Assembly (NCBI RefSeq): GCF_000186865.1
Contig: NW_008705573.1
Location: forward strand, 1,073,229-1,117,209
DNA length: 43,981 bases
From: Aureococcus anophagefferens
Lineage: Eukaryota > Sar > Pelagophyceae > Pelagomonadales > Pelagomonadaceae
Direction: 5' to 3'
A program made the translations under genes and the position numbers. The stretch's first letter is position 1; the number at the start of each line of letters is the position of its first letter. Below, piece after piece: positions 1-8,467 of this stretch. Below the pieces are notes generated by a model. The model made no database searches and had not been told where the DNA came from. It worked only from the letters and a program-made list of their open reading frames with translations.

Positions 1-588
1 CCACGGCGATGCTCATGGGCGTGCGTCCCGCCCTGCGTCTACCTGTGGAGATCGCCGTCGCGCCGCGCCCGCGGAAGCGCGCGCGTCGCGTTGCAGTGCG
101 GCTTCGGCGAATGTCTCGGCGACGTCCCCGGCCGCGCGCGGTGTGTCGGTGCTACCGGACGCGGGTGGGCGACGAGCAGGGCGTCGCTGAGATCACCAGA
201 GTACCCCCCCGCCCGGTTGTCGACGGAGGGGAGCTGCCAATTGTGCAATTCACGGGGGGCGTCTCTATCGCCTGAGCCCCTGCTCTCCCGCCCGCCTGAA
301 ATTCCTCAACTTGGGGAGCCACTTGAATGGCTGGGTGTCACCCGCCAGTGCCAACCTAAGGCAACGCTACGTCGGGTGTTGACATCTTCAGCCGCGGTCC
401 GTTCCACGAATAATATCTCCCCTTCAACCTCGAACATTCGCGCACCACGACGGTTGACGGGAAGCACGAATTTTGTGGCCGCGCGCGCCGCAGGCTCGCA
501 GCCGCCGCGCGAGAGCGCCAGCCCGAGGATCGTGTGCCTGGCCCAGGGCGGCGCGCTGCTCTTTCCCAATGGCCACGGATCTAAGGTA
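1..588. other. left edge, no supportable gene
   Basis: No reading frame here has both an ATG start and the strong GC3 bias of the neighbouring genes. A minus-strand ATG at 16 gives only five codons before the window edge, so a minus-strand gene might begin there, but it cannot be judged. The stretch from about 300 to 580 is less GC-rich and may be the 3' flank of the HAD gene. Confidence 0.4.
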
Positions 589-1317
589 CTAGCCCGCGAG
601 CCGCGGGTAGGGCGTCGGCTTGACCGGCCGCGGCGGCGGCTTGTAGCCCGGCGGGAAGAGGCCCGGCAGCACGGCGGGGATATCGTGGAGCGACGCGACG
701 TGGTAGTCGGCCTCGGCGCAGGCGATGCGGTCGCCCGTGTCGCGCGCCGTCAGCCCGACGAGCACCGTCGTCCACCCGAGCTCCTTCGCCATGCGGATGT
801 TCTTCACGGAGTCGTCGAAGAGCACGCACTCGGCGTGGTCCGCCGTGCCCGCGGCGACCATGGCGCAGTCGAAGGCCTGCCAGGAGTGCTTCGTCTCGAG
901 CCGGCACGTCCGCGTGTCGACGACGTTGTAGAACGCGTCCAAGGGAATGCCGATCTTCTTGAGGCACCGCTCCGCGTGCTCCGCGACGGACGCCGTGAAG
1001 ACGTAGCGGTGCCGCTGCTCGCCGCAGTGCTCGACGATGTCGCGGAGCGCGTCGTCGCGCTCGACGTCGTCGTAGTCGATGTCGTGCACCGTCTCCAAAA
1101 ACTCGTCGATCATGTCCCGCGGCATGAGGCACTCGACGAGCAAGCCCTTCAGGCAGGTGCCGTGGGCCTTGTAGAGCTCGTAGGCGCGGCGCTTGTCGAC
1201 GCCGAGCTCGTCGCTGCAGTAGGCGGCGATCTTCGCCGTGATCTTGTCCGCCGTCTTCCAGCCGTTCTGGTAGAGGCAGTCGTCGCAGTCGAAGAAGAGG
1301 TACTTCATCGTCGGCAT
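589..1317 (-). CDS. HAD-superfamily pyrimidine 5'-nucleotidase-like phosphatase
   Basis: A 242-aa single-exon protein of the HAD superfamily, closest by motif to the pyrimidine 5'-nucleotidase (SDT1/PHM8) group, which dephosphorylates nucleoside monophosphates. Motif I is FFDCDDCLY with nucleophile D10 and acid/base D12. Motif II is VFTAS near 106-110, motif III probably K143, and motif IV LFDDS with D168/D169, which would bind Mg2+. A helical cap lies between motifs I and II. The start is the first in-frame ATG at 1317, with a second at codon 4; upstream codons stay open but have no ATG, so a short upstream exon carrying a targeting sequence is possible. The substrate is inferred from the family. 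Fold and class are secure; the nucleotide substrate is not. Confidence 0.85.
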   Translation of the reverse strand: MPTMKYLFFDCDDCLYQNGWKTADKITAKIAAYCSDELGVDKRRAYELYKAHGTCLKGLLVECLMPRDMIDEFLETVHDIDYDDVERDDALRDIVEHCGEQRHRYVFTASVAEHAERCLKKIGIPLDAFYNVVDTRTCRLETKHSWQAFDCAMVAAGTADHAECVLFDDSVKNIRMAKELGWTTVLVGLTARDTGDRIACAEADYHVASLHDIPAVLPGLFPPGYKPPPRPVKPTPYPRLAG

Positions 1318-1729
1318 GGCGCGCGGCGGCGCGAGGGCGGCACTCGTCAGCAGCACCGCCAAGCGGGCGACCAAGCGGGTGAGAGCGCCGCGCGCCGTCG
1401 TCGGTGTCGGTGGCGGAGGACTGCGCGCAGTCGGTCGGTGTCGGTGGCGGAGGACTGCCGCAGAGCCGCTCGCCGCGCCGGAGGCTCGCGGCGCCGGCGC
1501 GCCGCGCCGCGCGACCGTCTCCGCCCGCCCCCCCGCAAAGACGGCCGGTGTGTGTGGCGTAGATATACGCCGGGTACACAGCGACCCGCGCGCGGGGGCG
1601 GGGATCGGCTGGCGGTCGATAAATTGAGAAGAACGCGGGCGCGTTGTTGTTTTTTGTGTTTTTTTTTTTCGCGGTCGCGGTCGCCGGCGACGCCGCTCCT
1701 TGGCGAGCGGCCGCCGGCCCGCCGCCTGC
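1318..1729. other. 412-bp spacer with 24-bp direct repeat and T-rich tract
   Basis: This spacer holds the promoter of the HAD gene and the 3' flank of the plastid protein, both on the minus strand. It contains a perfect 24-bp direct repeat (see separate entry) and a T-rich run at about 1644-1672, which reads as an A-rich tract just downstream of the plastid gene's stop and may mark its 3' end processing. No gene is seen. Confidence 0.5.
1401..1458. repeat. 24-bp perfect direct repeat, period 34
   Basis: The same 24 bases occur at 1401-1424 and 1435-1458, 83 bp upstream of the HAD gene's ATG on the opposite strand. The unit contains a tandem TCGGTG/TCGGTGG core. It may be a duplicated promoter element or a young local duplication. 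Confidence 0.8.
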
Positions 1730-2431
1730 TTAGAACTGGTTGACCGTGATCTTGACGGTGAACTTCTCGTTCTCCTCCGGGAGGTTCATGACCATGTAGC
1801 CGACCTTCTCGCCGACCTGGCCGTCGGCCTTGACGACGATGTCGACGTCCGTGGGCGCGCCGCCGCGGCGGTCCATGCGGCCCTCCGTGGGCTCGGCGGA
1901 GAACATGCCCGGCGCCGACTCGGGCGCGAAGCCGACGTAGAAGTCCTCGTAGGCCATGCAGACGGGCTTGATGGACACGGTCCGGGCCTGGAGCTCGGTC
2001 GTGCCCGCGGGGATGTCCATCTTGATCTCCTCCGTGAAGCGGCCCATCTTCGCGAGCGTGTCGAGCGTGAAGTCGGCGCCGGCGTCCGCGGCCGACGCGG
2101 ACTGGTAGCCGCCGATCGTCGTGGGGTCGACGTCGAGCGCGCCCGCGACGCCGGGGTCGCCGCCCTGGTTCATGCCCTGGAGCTTGTCGAGGCCCGTGGA
2201 GCCCATGATGCCGTCCTGGAAGCCGATGTCCGTGTTGCGCGAATCGCCGTCCTCGTAGAAGAAGTCGGGCGTGTCCGTGGCCTCCATGCCGCCCTGCTCG
2301 GGCTTCCAGTCGCTGCCGACGTCCGTGCGGATGTCGGGGGACGACCGCAGGACACCGGGCGACCGGGGCGTCGCCGCGCCCTGGAACGCCGCCGCGGGCG
2401 CCGCGAGGCAGAGGGCCAAGGAGACGCGCAT
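1730..2431 (-). CDS. plastid-targeted protein of unknown function
   Basis: A 233-aa protein. The chosen ATG at 2431 begins a signal peptide (MRVSLALCLAAPAAAF) with an A15|F16 junction like the ASAF motif that routes proteins across the complex plastid of heterokont algae. It is followed by an R/S/P-rich transit-like stretch. The frame stays open upstream to about 2560, but without a signal peptide. The mature part is acidic, with short conserved-looking blocks (EATDTPDFF around 50-60, IGGYQSAS in the middle) and a C-terminal half predicted to be beta-rich (TVSIKPVCMAYEDFYVGF, VKITVNQF). I do not recognise a named domain. It is divergent from the metallophosphoesterase gene, with 201 bp shared between them. 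Targeting is well supported; function is unknown. Confidence 0.8.
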   Translation of the reverse strand: MRVSLALCLAAPAAAFQGAATPRSPGVLRSSPDIRTDVGSDWKPEQGGMEATDTPDFFYEDGDSRNTDIGFQDGIMGSTGLDKLQGMNQGGDPGVAGALDVDPTTIGGYQSASAADAGADFTLDTLAKMGRFTEEIKMDIPAGTTELQARTVSIKPVCMAYEDFYVGFAPESAPGMFSAEPTEGRMDRRGGAPTDVDIVVKADGQVGEKVGYMVMNLPEENEKFTVKITVNQF

Positions 2432-2632
2432 CGTGCAGGCCAGATCGGGCTGACGAGGGGCAACACGAGGCAACCTTTCCCAAAGACTGCACCTTCCTGG
2501 AGTTGAAGCCCTTCCACCACAAGCTGCCGTGAATAACAACCCAAGCAAACCCGTGTTCAAAACCCCTTAAGGTCGCGGCTGCCCGCATTCGCGAGTCCCC
2601 TTCGCGCCCGCGCAGCCCGCCCCGCGGCCCCC

Positions 2633-4964
2633 ATGGTCGCCGACGACCCGGTGGCGCGGCCGGCGCCGGAGAAACTCGCCGCCGTCGTCGAGGTCCACGA
2701 GGTGACGCCCGACGGCCCCTGCCGCGCCCTGGACCTCGTCGGCGGCGCGCCGCCGAGCGCCGAGCAGGGCGACGTGACGCCCCCGCACCGCGGGCCGGGC
2801 CTCGCGGGCCGGGCCTTCCTCAAGCGCAGCCCGAGCCGCGAGCTCCGGGGGCTGCCGGACCTCGAGCCCGCCGCGGACGCGCCGCGGAAGCCGCCGCCGG
2901 TGAAGTCGCCGCCGCGGCCCGCGCGCGCGCTCGGGGCCGCGCCGCCCCTGCGCTGCCGCCAGCTCGGCATCGACGTGAGCCTCCAGGCCCGCGAGGCGAG
3001 CGAGCCGACGACGCCCGGCGACCTCCGGAGCCTCGCGAAGTTCTGGGAATACGACATGGTCACCGACAAGGAGCGGTCGTCGCTCGCGTCGCTCGCGGCC
3101 GTGTCGTCCCAGGCCACGCGCGGCACCGTGCCCCAGCGCATCAAGACCCTCGCGAGCCTCCGCGAGTCCGGCAAGCTCAGCGAGGTCCCCACGTCCCCGC
3201 GTCCCTTCGAAACCCGTTTCCCCGGAACCCGTCGAACCCCGTAGGCGTCGACGCGGCGGCTCCGGGCCGCCGTGCGCGTCGTCTGCGGCGAGTCGCCGGC
3301 GCGGGGCGCGTCTCGGCACGGCGACGACGTCGCCGTGGGCCTCGCCGCGGGCCTCGACGACGGCACCGTCGACGGCGACGAGCTGTCGTTCCTGCTCCGG
3401 TCCGCGGGCTACGGCGCCGCGCGCGCGCCCGCGGACGCGAAGCGCGTCCTCGCGGGCATGCGCGCGCGCCTCGACCTCGCCAACGACGCCGTCGCCGGCG
3501 ACAAGCTCCTGCGGCTCCACCGCGTGCTCAACTACGCCGCGGGCGCGTCGACGATCGGCCGCGGGGCCGCGCGCCGCGGCGGGCCGCCCGCGCGCGCGGA
3601 CGCGCCGCTCCCGCCGCGGCGCTTCGCCGCCGCGATGGGGCCCGGCGCGACGCGCGAGGCCGTCGTCGACGAGTACGCCGCGGCGACGGCGGATCGGCTC
3701 GGCCACGCGCTGACGCGCGCGCCGGCGCGGGACGCGGGCGATGCGACGTCGCTTCGACGCGAGCGCTCCGCGCGCGCGCGTTCCGGAAAACGCATCCAAA
3801 ACGGTTCCGAGAGATGATCGCGCGTCCAAAGATCAGCCGAAACGAGTGGAACGCGGCCGAGAGAGGCGCCTGTGGGAAGATCGCGCGCTCGTCCCGCAGG
3901 TGCGCGCGGCTCTGGTGCGTGAGCGACCTCCATTTGGACTGCCCGGGCAACGAGGGCTGGCTCGGCACGCTCGAGCCGCGGCCCGACGACGCCCTCATCG
4001 TCGCGGGCGACGCGGCCGTGCGCCTCGACGCGCTCCGCGCGGCCCTCGAGACGCTCGCGCGGCTCTACAAGCACGTCGTCTTCGTGCCGGGCAACCACGA
4101 GCTCTGGCTCACGAACGCGTCCGGGTCCCTCGACACGGCGGCCCACGCCGACTCCGTCGCCAAGTTCTTCGCGATCCTCGAGCTCTGCGACGAGCTCGGC
4201 GTCTGGACGCACGCGGTGACGTTCAACGACGCGTGCCTCGTGCTCCCCCTCTTCTCCTGGCACGCGCCGGACTTCGTGGACCAGAAGATCACGGGCCACG
4301 ACCGCTTCTTCGACGCCTTCGACTGCCAGACCGTCTGGCCGGAGTGGCTCGGGAGCCCCCGTGTCGAGGTCGCGCGGGACCCGCGCGTGGCCAAGTTCTT
4401 CCTCCAGCTCAACAAGCCGGCGCTGGCCTACGCGGAGCAGCGGCGCGACGCCCTCGAGCGCGAGGGCAACCGCCTCGACGTCGTCGCCGTGTCCCACTTC
4501 CTGCCGCTTCCCGAGCTCTTCCCGGGGCCGCTGCTCCTGAAAGCCGTCATGGGCTGCGCGGGCCTCCAGAAGCAGATCGACAAGGTCGACTGCGTGCGCG
4601 TCGCCGTCGCGGGCCACTCCCACATCAACTTCGACCAGGACATCGACGACGTCCGCTACGTCCAGTGCGCGCTCGGCCCAGGGCAGCAAAAGAGAGCGAA
4701 CTTCCCAACTTCAAAGGCTCATATCTCGGCCGTTTTCCACTCGTTTTGGCTGATTTTTGGACGAGCGATCATCTCTCGGAACGGTCTCGAAGCGTGGATG
4801 CTATTTCCGGAACGCGCGCGCGCGGAACACTCACGTTGAAGCGACGTTGAATCACCCTTGTCCTGCCCAGGCTCGGCCACGCGGAGCGCGACGACACGGG
4901 CGCGCGCAAGGCCCGCGACCTCAAGCCCGCGCTCCTCTACTCGGCGCGCCCGCTCTACGCCTAG
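2633..4964 (+). CDS. calcineurin-like metallophosphoesterase with unique N-terminal region, two introner introns
   Basis: Best model: exons 2633-3184, 3245-3714 (or to 3747), 3900-4670 and 4871-4964, about 628 aa. The first roughly 340 residues are low-complexity and match no domain I know. Exon 3 carries a metallophosphoesterase domain with the metal-ligand motifs in order: VSDLHLD (DxH), VAGDAAV (GD), PGNHE (GNHE), VSHFLP and GHSH. These enzymes use a di-metal centre to cleave phosphomonoesters or diesters; the substrate is unknown. Intron 1 is 60 nt, GT-AG, and contains an in-frame stop. Introns 2 and 3 are introners. Removing each element plus one 8-bp duplicate restores the frame, and exon 4 then completes the expected VQCALG C-terminal strand. 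The intron 2 donor is ambiguous (GC at 3715 or GT at 3748, both in frame). Confidence 0.8.
3723..3899 (+). mobile_element. introner element, subfamily A, copy 1 (diverged)
   Basis: About 177 bp, in sense orientation. It aligns with the other A copies through the core TGATCGC-CGTCCAAA-AT-AGCCGAAACGAGTGGA and the preceding CGTCGCTTC block. Its differences from the other copies are mostly A/T to G/C, so it looks older and ameliorated. It ends in CAG at 3897-3899, which is the 3' splice site. Candidate target duplication: GCGCGCGC at 3715-3722 and GTGCGCGC at 3900-3907 (7 of 8). The terminal inverted repeats are weak in this copy. Confidence 0.75.
4679..4870 (-). mobile_element. introner element, subfamily A, copy 2 (antisense in host gene)
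   Basis: 192 bp, lying reversed relative to the host gene. It is flanked by a perfect 8-bp duplication GCTCGGCC at 4671-4678 and 4871-4878. Ends read CAGGGCAGCAAAAGAG and, on the right, CCTGCCCAG, giving a terminal inverted repeat of about 16 bp. The intron equals the left duplicate plus the element, with a GC donor at 4671 and a CAG acceptor at 4868-4870. Excising it exactly restores the coding frame. Confidence 0.9.
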
Positions 4965-5299
4965 ACGCTTCGCCAAAAAAAAAAGCCGCCCGGGCCCCCG
5001 GCCCGCGGGCGCCCCGGCTCAGCCGGGCGACCGCCGCCGCCGGGCCCGCGGCCTCGCCGCCGCCGCCGCCGCTCGAACCTCGCCGCCGCCGCCGCCGCCC
5101 CGCCCGTCCGCCGCTCTGTGCATGTTCGCGGCGGACCCCCTCTATTGTGTGTTGTAAGAAGACGCGCTGTGGCCATCTTGAACTGCATGTTTGACCCGTG
5201 TTGCCTCGAGCTCGAGCGCTCCTCGAGCTCTCCGGCGCTGCCTGCCGACGCTGCGCCTCGCGCTCGTCCTCGGACGCCGGCGCGCCGTCTTCGGCGGCC
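4965..5299. other. spacer with A10 tract and (CGC)n microsatellite
   Basis: Directly after the phosphoesterase stop there is an A10 run at 4975-4984, then GCC/CGC-rich simple sequence to about 5110. The remainder to 5299 is the 5' flank of the next gene, including a palindrome-rich GAGCTCGAGCGCTCCTCGAG stretch near 5209. No gene is seen. Confidence 0.6.
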
Positions 5300-6588
5300 A
5301 TGGTCGTGCGCGTCAACTACGACGGTCCCTGGCCGCCGGAGCAGCCGGCCGAGGGCCTCCACGGCGACCGCTACGAGGTGCGCGGCGTCGTCACCAAGGT
5401 CGTCGCGAGCGCCCAGCTCCTGCACGCCTCGCGCGCCTCCGGCTGCCTCAAGCACAACGCCGGCGCGGCCAACGTGCGCACGGTCGCCGCGATCTCCGTC
5501 GCCGTCGACGCCGCGGCCGCGTCGGCGGAGGAGGCCGAGGCCGTCGAGGCTCTGCGGAAGGCGTGCGCGGACCGCACGGACCGCGCGGAATGCGCGTTGT
5601 ACGTGCCGGCGACGCGGCTCGCGGCGCTCAAGGCCGGGAACGCGGACTCCGCGGCCGAGGCCGTGGCCGTCGGCGACGTCGTCGCCGCGACCCTGTTCGC
5701 CTCGACCGCGCCCTTCGCGGCCGCGCTCGACGTCGTCTCGCGCGCGAAGCGCGGCGCGGCGAAGTCGGCGCACGCGACGACGAGCATGTACAACAACGCG
5801 GCCGTCGACGTCGAACCGGGTTCCGCGCGCTCCGTTTTGGAAAATCCGCTCCTCGAAGACAAAATCGGGGCCGGAAAAAAATGCCGTTCCATGTTTCCTA
5901 CATATAAAACTAAACATTCGAGCACCTCCAGACCAAATTCCACAACAATACAACGCGCGTTCTTCGCGCTCGTAGTCTCGGGAAATGCGACGAGCGTTTC
6001 TACGGTACCGCATTTACGTACCCCGAAATCGACGAATGCGGACCTCCCGACCGTCGCGTTATGCTCCCGAAGCATATGACACAAAGGCCCGACAAAAAAA
6101 TCGGGATTTTTTTCGTCGGCCCCGAGACGCCCTCCCCACCCCTAGCACTCCCTAGTGCTACGCGCTAGTGATCCGCGCGCCAGGACTACGTGAGGGGAAA
6201 TCCGTGATAGCGGTCGGACCGCGCGACCGTCGTTCCCCGTGTGGTGCGGCGCCGCTTCCCAATGACCCTGGACAAAGCGGCGGCTGGAACGACGGGCTGT
6301 GTTGAAGTTCAAGTTGAACCTATGATCTAAGATGAACTTCAAGTTGAAGTCACCATGCGTCCGGAAGCACGTCTTTGCGCCGGACTCGCGCGTCCTCGAC
6401 GAAGCGAGAGACTCACAACAATCCAAACACGATGCCTTCGCAAAATTCCGTCTGGAAACAGCTTCCCAATGTTTCTTGACGTCGACGCGTCGGGCTTCGC
6501 GGACAAGATCATGGGCATGACCATCGCGGAGAAGGCGCCCGCGCCGTCGACGAACGACGACGTCGAGGACGACGAGTGGGACGACTGA
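5300..6588 (+). CDS. orphan protein; 3' part split by an AT-richer insertion or large intron
   Basis: From ATG 5300 the frame shows strong GC3 bias to about 5814 (MVVRVNYDGPW..., Ala-rich, about 170 aa, no recognised domain). It then runs on with very different, AT-richer codons to a stop at 6079. Strong coding bias resumes at about 6478 and ends at 6588 in a short acidic tail (DNA coding for ...VEDDEWDD, stop 6586-6588). Joining at the 8-bp repeat GACGTCGA (5807-5814 and 6478-6485) puts the two halves in one frame. A splice alternative is GT at 5788 to AG at 6461, also in frame. Competing readings are a 259-aa protein ending at 6079 plus a separate small gene starting at ATG 6355 or 6472. 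I favour one interrupted gene but cannot prove it; the function is unrecognised. Confidence 0.5.
5867..6123. repeat. MITE-like element with terminal inverted repeats
   Basis: The left end GGGGCCGGAAAAAAAT (5867-5882) and the reverse complement of the right end GGGGCCGACGAAAAAAAT (6106-6123) match apart from a short indel. The right end itself folds: CCGAC+A7T / ATTTTTTTC+GTCGG around the loop CGGG (6088-6119). Internal sequence is AT-rich with no coding bias. I see no clear target duplication directly outside these ends, so it may be part of the larger 671-bp insertion rather than an independent element. Confidence 0.5.
6143..6160. other. perfect 7-bp hairpin
   Basis: TAGCACT (6143-6149) and AGTGCTA (6154-6160) are perfect inverted repeats around the 4-nt loop CCCT. 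It lies inside the putative insertion between 5815 and 6477. Confidence 0.7.
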
Positions 6589-6628
6589 GGATAAGCTACG
6601 AGGAACAAAAACGAGGGCGGTGGGGTCA

Positions 6629-8403
6629 CTAGACCTCGGTGGACGCGCCCTCCTCGCCGCCGAGCTCGGCCATCTCGCGGCCCTCGCGGTGTTCGCTCGC
6701 GTCGTGGACGTGGACGGCCTCGCCGCCGTGGCCCTCCTCCTCGAAGGCGTCGTAGGTGTGCTCGCGCTCGTGGTCGACGGCGACGAAGCCGATGAAGACG
6801 GCGCCGAAGGCGAGGATGTTGAGCATGATGATGGAGTGCATGAAGGAGTAGCCGTCGTCGGAGAGCGGGTCCGTGTCCGCGTAGGCCTCCCCGGACTCGT
6901 CGTCGTGCGCGTGGTCGTCGTGGTCCGCGTCGTGGTCCGCGTGGTCCTCGAGCCGGCGGCGCGCGCCCTCGTCGCCGCTCGCGGCCTTGAGGCACTCGGA
7001 GTTGAGCGTCTGCTCGTTGGCCGCGAGGTGCAGCGTCCACAGGATCACGAAGATGGAGCCGAGGCGGCCCAGGTGGAGGCGCCAGCGCGGGAACGACGCG
7101 CGCACGGGCAGCAGGTAGCCGCTCAGCGAGCACGCGGCGACGATGATGATCATGCACGTGACCGTGAGCCACATGTAGTCCTTGTGCATGTTGTTGATCT
7201 CGTCGAGCGTGTAGCCCCCCTCGCTGAGGCGCCGAATGGGCCGCGCGGGGAAGTTGATCTTCTTGTAGTCGCCCGTGTGGCAGCCCGTCGACGACATGAG
7301 ATCCTCGTAGTTCGACACCGTGTACCCGAGCCCCTTCAGCCCCACGCCCATGAGGAACACGGTCATGGACAGCGGCCCGTGGAGGAGCATGACGGCCGCC
7401 TGCGTGTAGCGGGCGCCCTGGTCCCCTAAAAACTCCATGAGCTTGTGGACGTGCGTCGTGTCGAAGTAGAGCACGGCCATGCTCACGACGGCGAGGCACG
7501 TCAACACGTCGACCTTGAGGTAGATGTGGGCGAAGGTGTGCTCGTGGTCGAGCATGCCCACGATGGACTCGCCGAAGGCGAGCATGATCCACGCGGACAT
7601 GCGCTCGCCCGCACGCTCGGAGCAAAAGTGCATGGACCCGCCGACGCACGTGTAGATCGTGGGCAGCTGCTCGACGAGCACGGCGACGAGCCAGAGCGCC
7701 ACGGTCCTCATCTTCTTCGGGGCCATCCTCGCTCAGCGCGCGCCGCTCGTGGAAGTTGTCGTAGCACTTCGACGCTTTGGGGTCCACGTGCGGGTTGAGC
7801 GCGAAGGTGCAGCCGAAGAGCACGATGGAGAGGCCGAGGCCCAGCAATTTCAGGCCCGTGTCCTGCATGAACCTCTCGCGGTGGCGCGCGCGCGCCGCGA
7901 CGTGCGCCCAGACGCCGACCAACCCGAGGCGGTTGACGATCGTCGCGGTGGCGAAGTAGGTCGCCTGGTGGTTGAAGTCGAAGAACTCGTAGTCGACGTG
8001 GCTCAGGAACGTCGCGGCGACGTAGGACGACACGACGTGGAAGGCTAGAAAGAAGCGGTGGAGCACGTCGTCCGCGGCGAACTTGGTGAGGTAGACGTTG
8101 AGCAGCGACCAGGAGCTCCAGAAGGAGAGGAAGAGCGCGACGGTCGTCGCGTAGCCCGTGGCGCTCGGGTTGTACTTGACGGCGCTGCGGGGGCGCGGGG
8201 TTTCGAGGGATGCGTCCGGGCGGGGCGGCCCACCTGAGGCGCATGAAGACGACGACGAGGATCAAGTCGTAGAAGAGCTCCCAGTAGGTCTCCGGGTGCT
8301 CGCTCTCGTGGTTGTCCGGCCGGTGGGCGATGCGGATCGTCTTCTTCTTCTTCATCTTCGCGTGCTCGACGGTGTCGCCATGATCCTCATGGCCGCCCCC
8401 CAT
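6629..8403 (-). CDS. LtrA-family (low temperature requirement A-like) multi-pass membrane protein
   Basis: Exons: 8234-8403 (ATG 8403), 7768-8184 and 6629-7727. Intron 1 is 49 nt (GTGGGC...CCCGCAG), joined in frame. The second join needs removal of 1 mod 3 bases; a 40-nt GT-AG intron (7728-7767) fits, but a sequence frameshift is also possible. The N-terminus is charged and His-rich, then HPETYWELFYDLILVVVF, the first helix and hallmark entry of LtrA proteins. The family's central FGESIVG motif is present in exon 3, as HAWIMLAFGESIVGMLDHEH-like context with several hydrophobic helices around it. A long His/Asp-rich loop (DHADHDADHDDHAHDD) and a His/Glu-rich C-terminal tail could bind metal. 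The biochemical role of the family is unknown. It ends tail-to-tail with the gene to its left, with 40 bp between stops. Confidence 0.8.
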
Positions 8404-8467
8404 CGTGCATGCACTGGCCAGGGCAGCGAAGAAGCCGTTCTTTTTTGAAGAAGCTAGTTGAAGCACA

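Noticed and set aside
306..569. 87-aa minus-strand frame beginning near 569
   Set aside because: The first codon is TTG, not ATG, coding bias is weak, and no domain is seen.
91..1743. 550-aa plus-strand open frame
   Set aside because: It is the antisense shadow of the HAD gene; Arg/Val/Asp-rich composition reflects the GC-rich complement and no domain is present.
5000..5110. Possible structured RNA in the CGC-rich spacer
   Set aside because: It is simple trinucleotide sequence; any predicted folding would be due to composition.
6088..6119. Rho-independent-type terminator (GC stem plus T-run)
   Set aside because: The organism is a eukaryote with spliceosomal introns; the hairpin is better explained as the end of a TIR element.
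7728..7767. LtrA-like gene as a pseudogene
   Set aside because: A 40-nt GT-AG intron restores the frame and a similar 41-nt intron exists in the PEBP-like gene, so a frameshift is not required.
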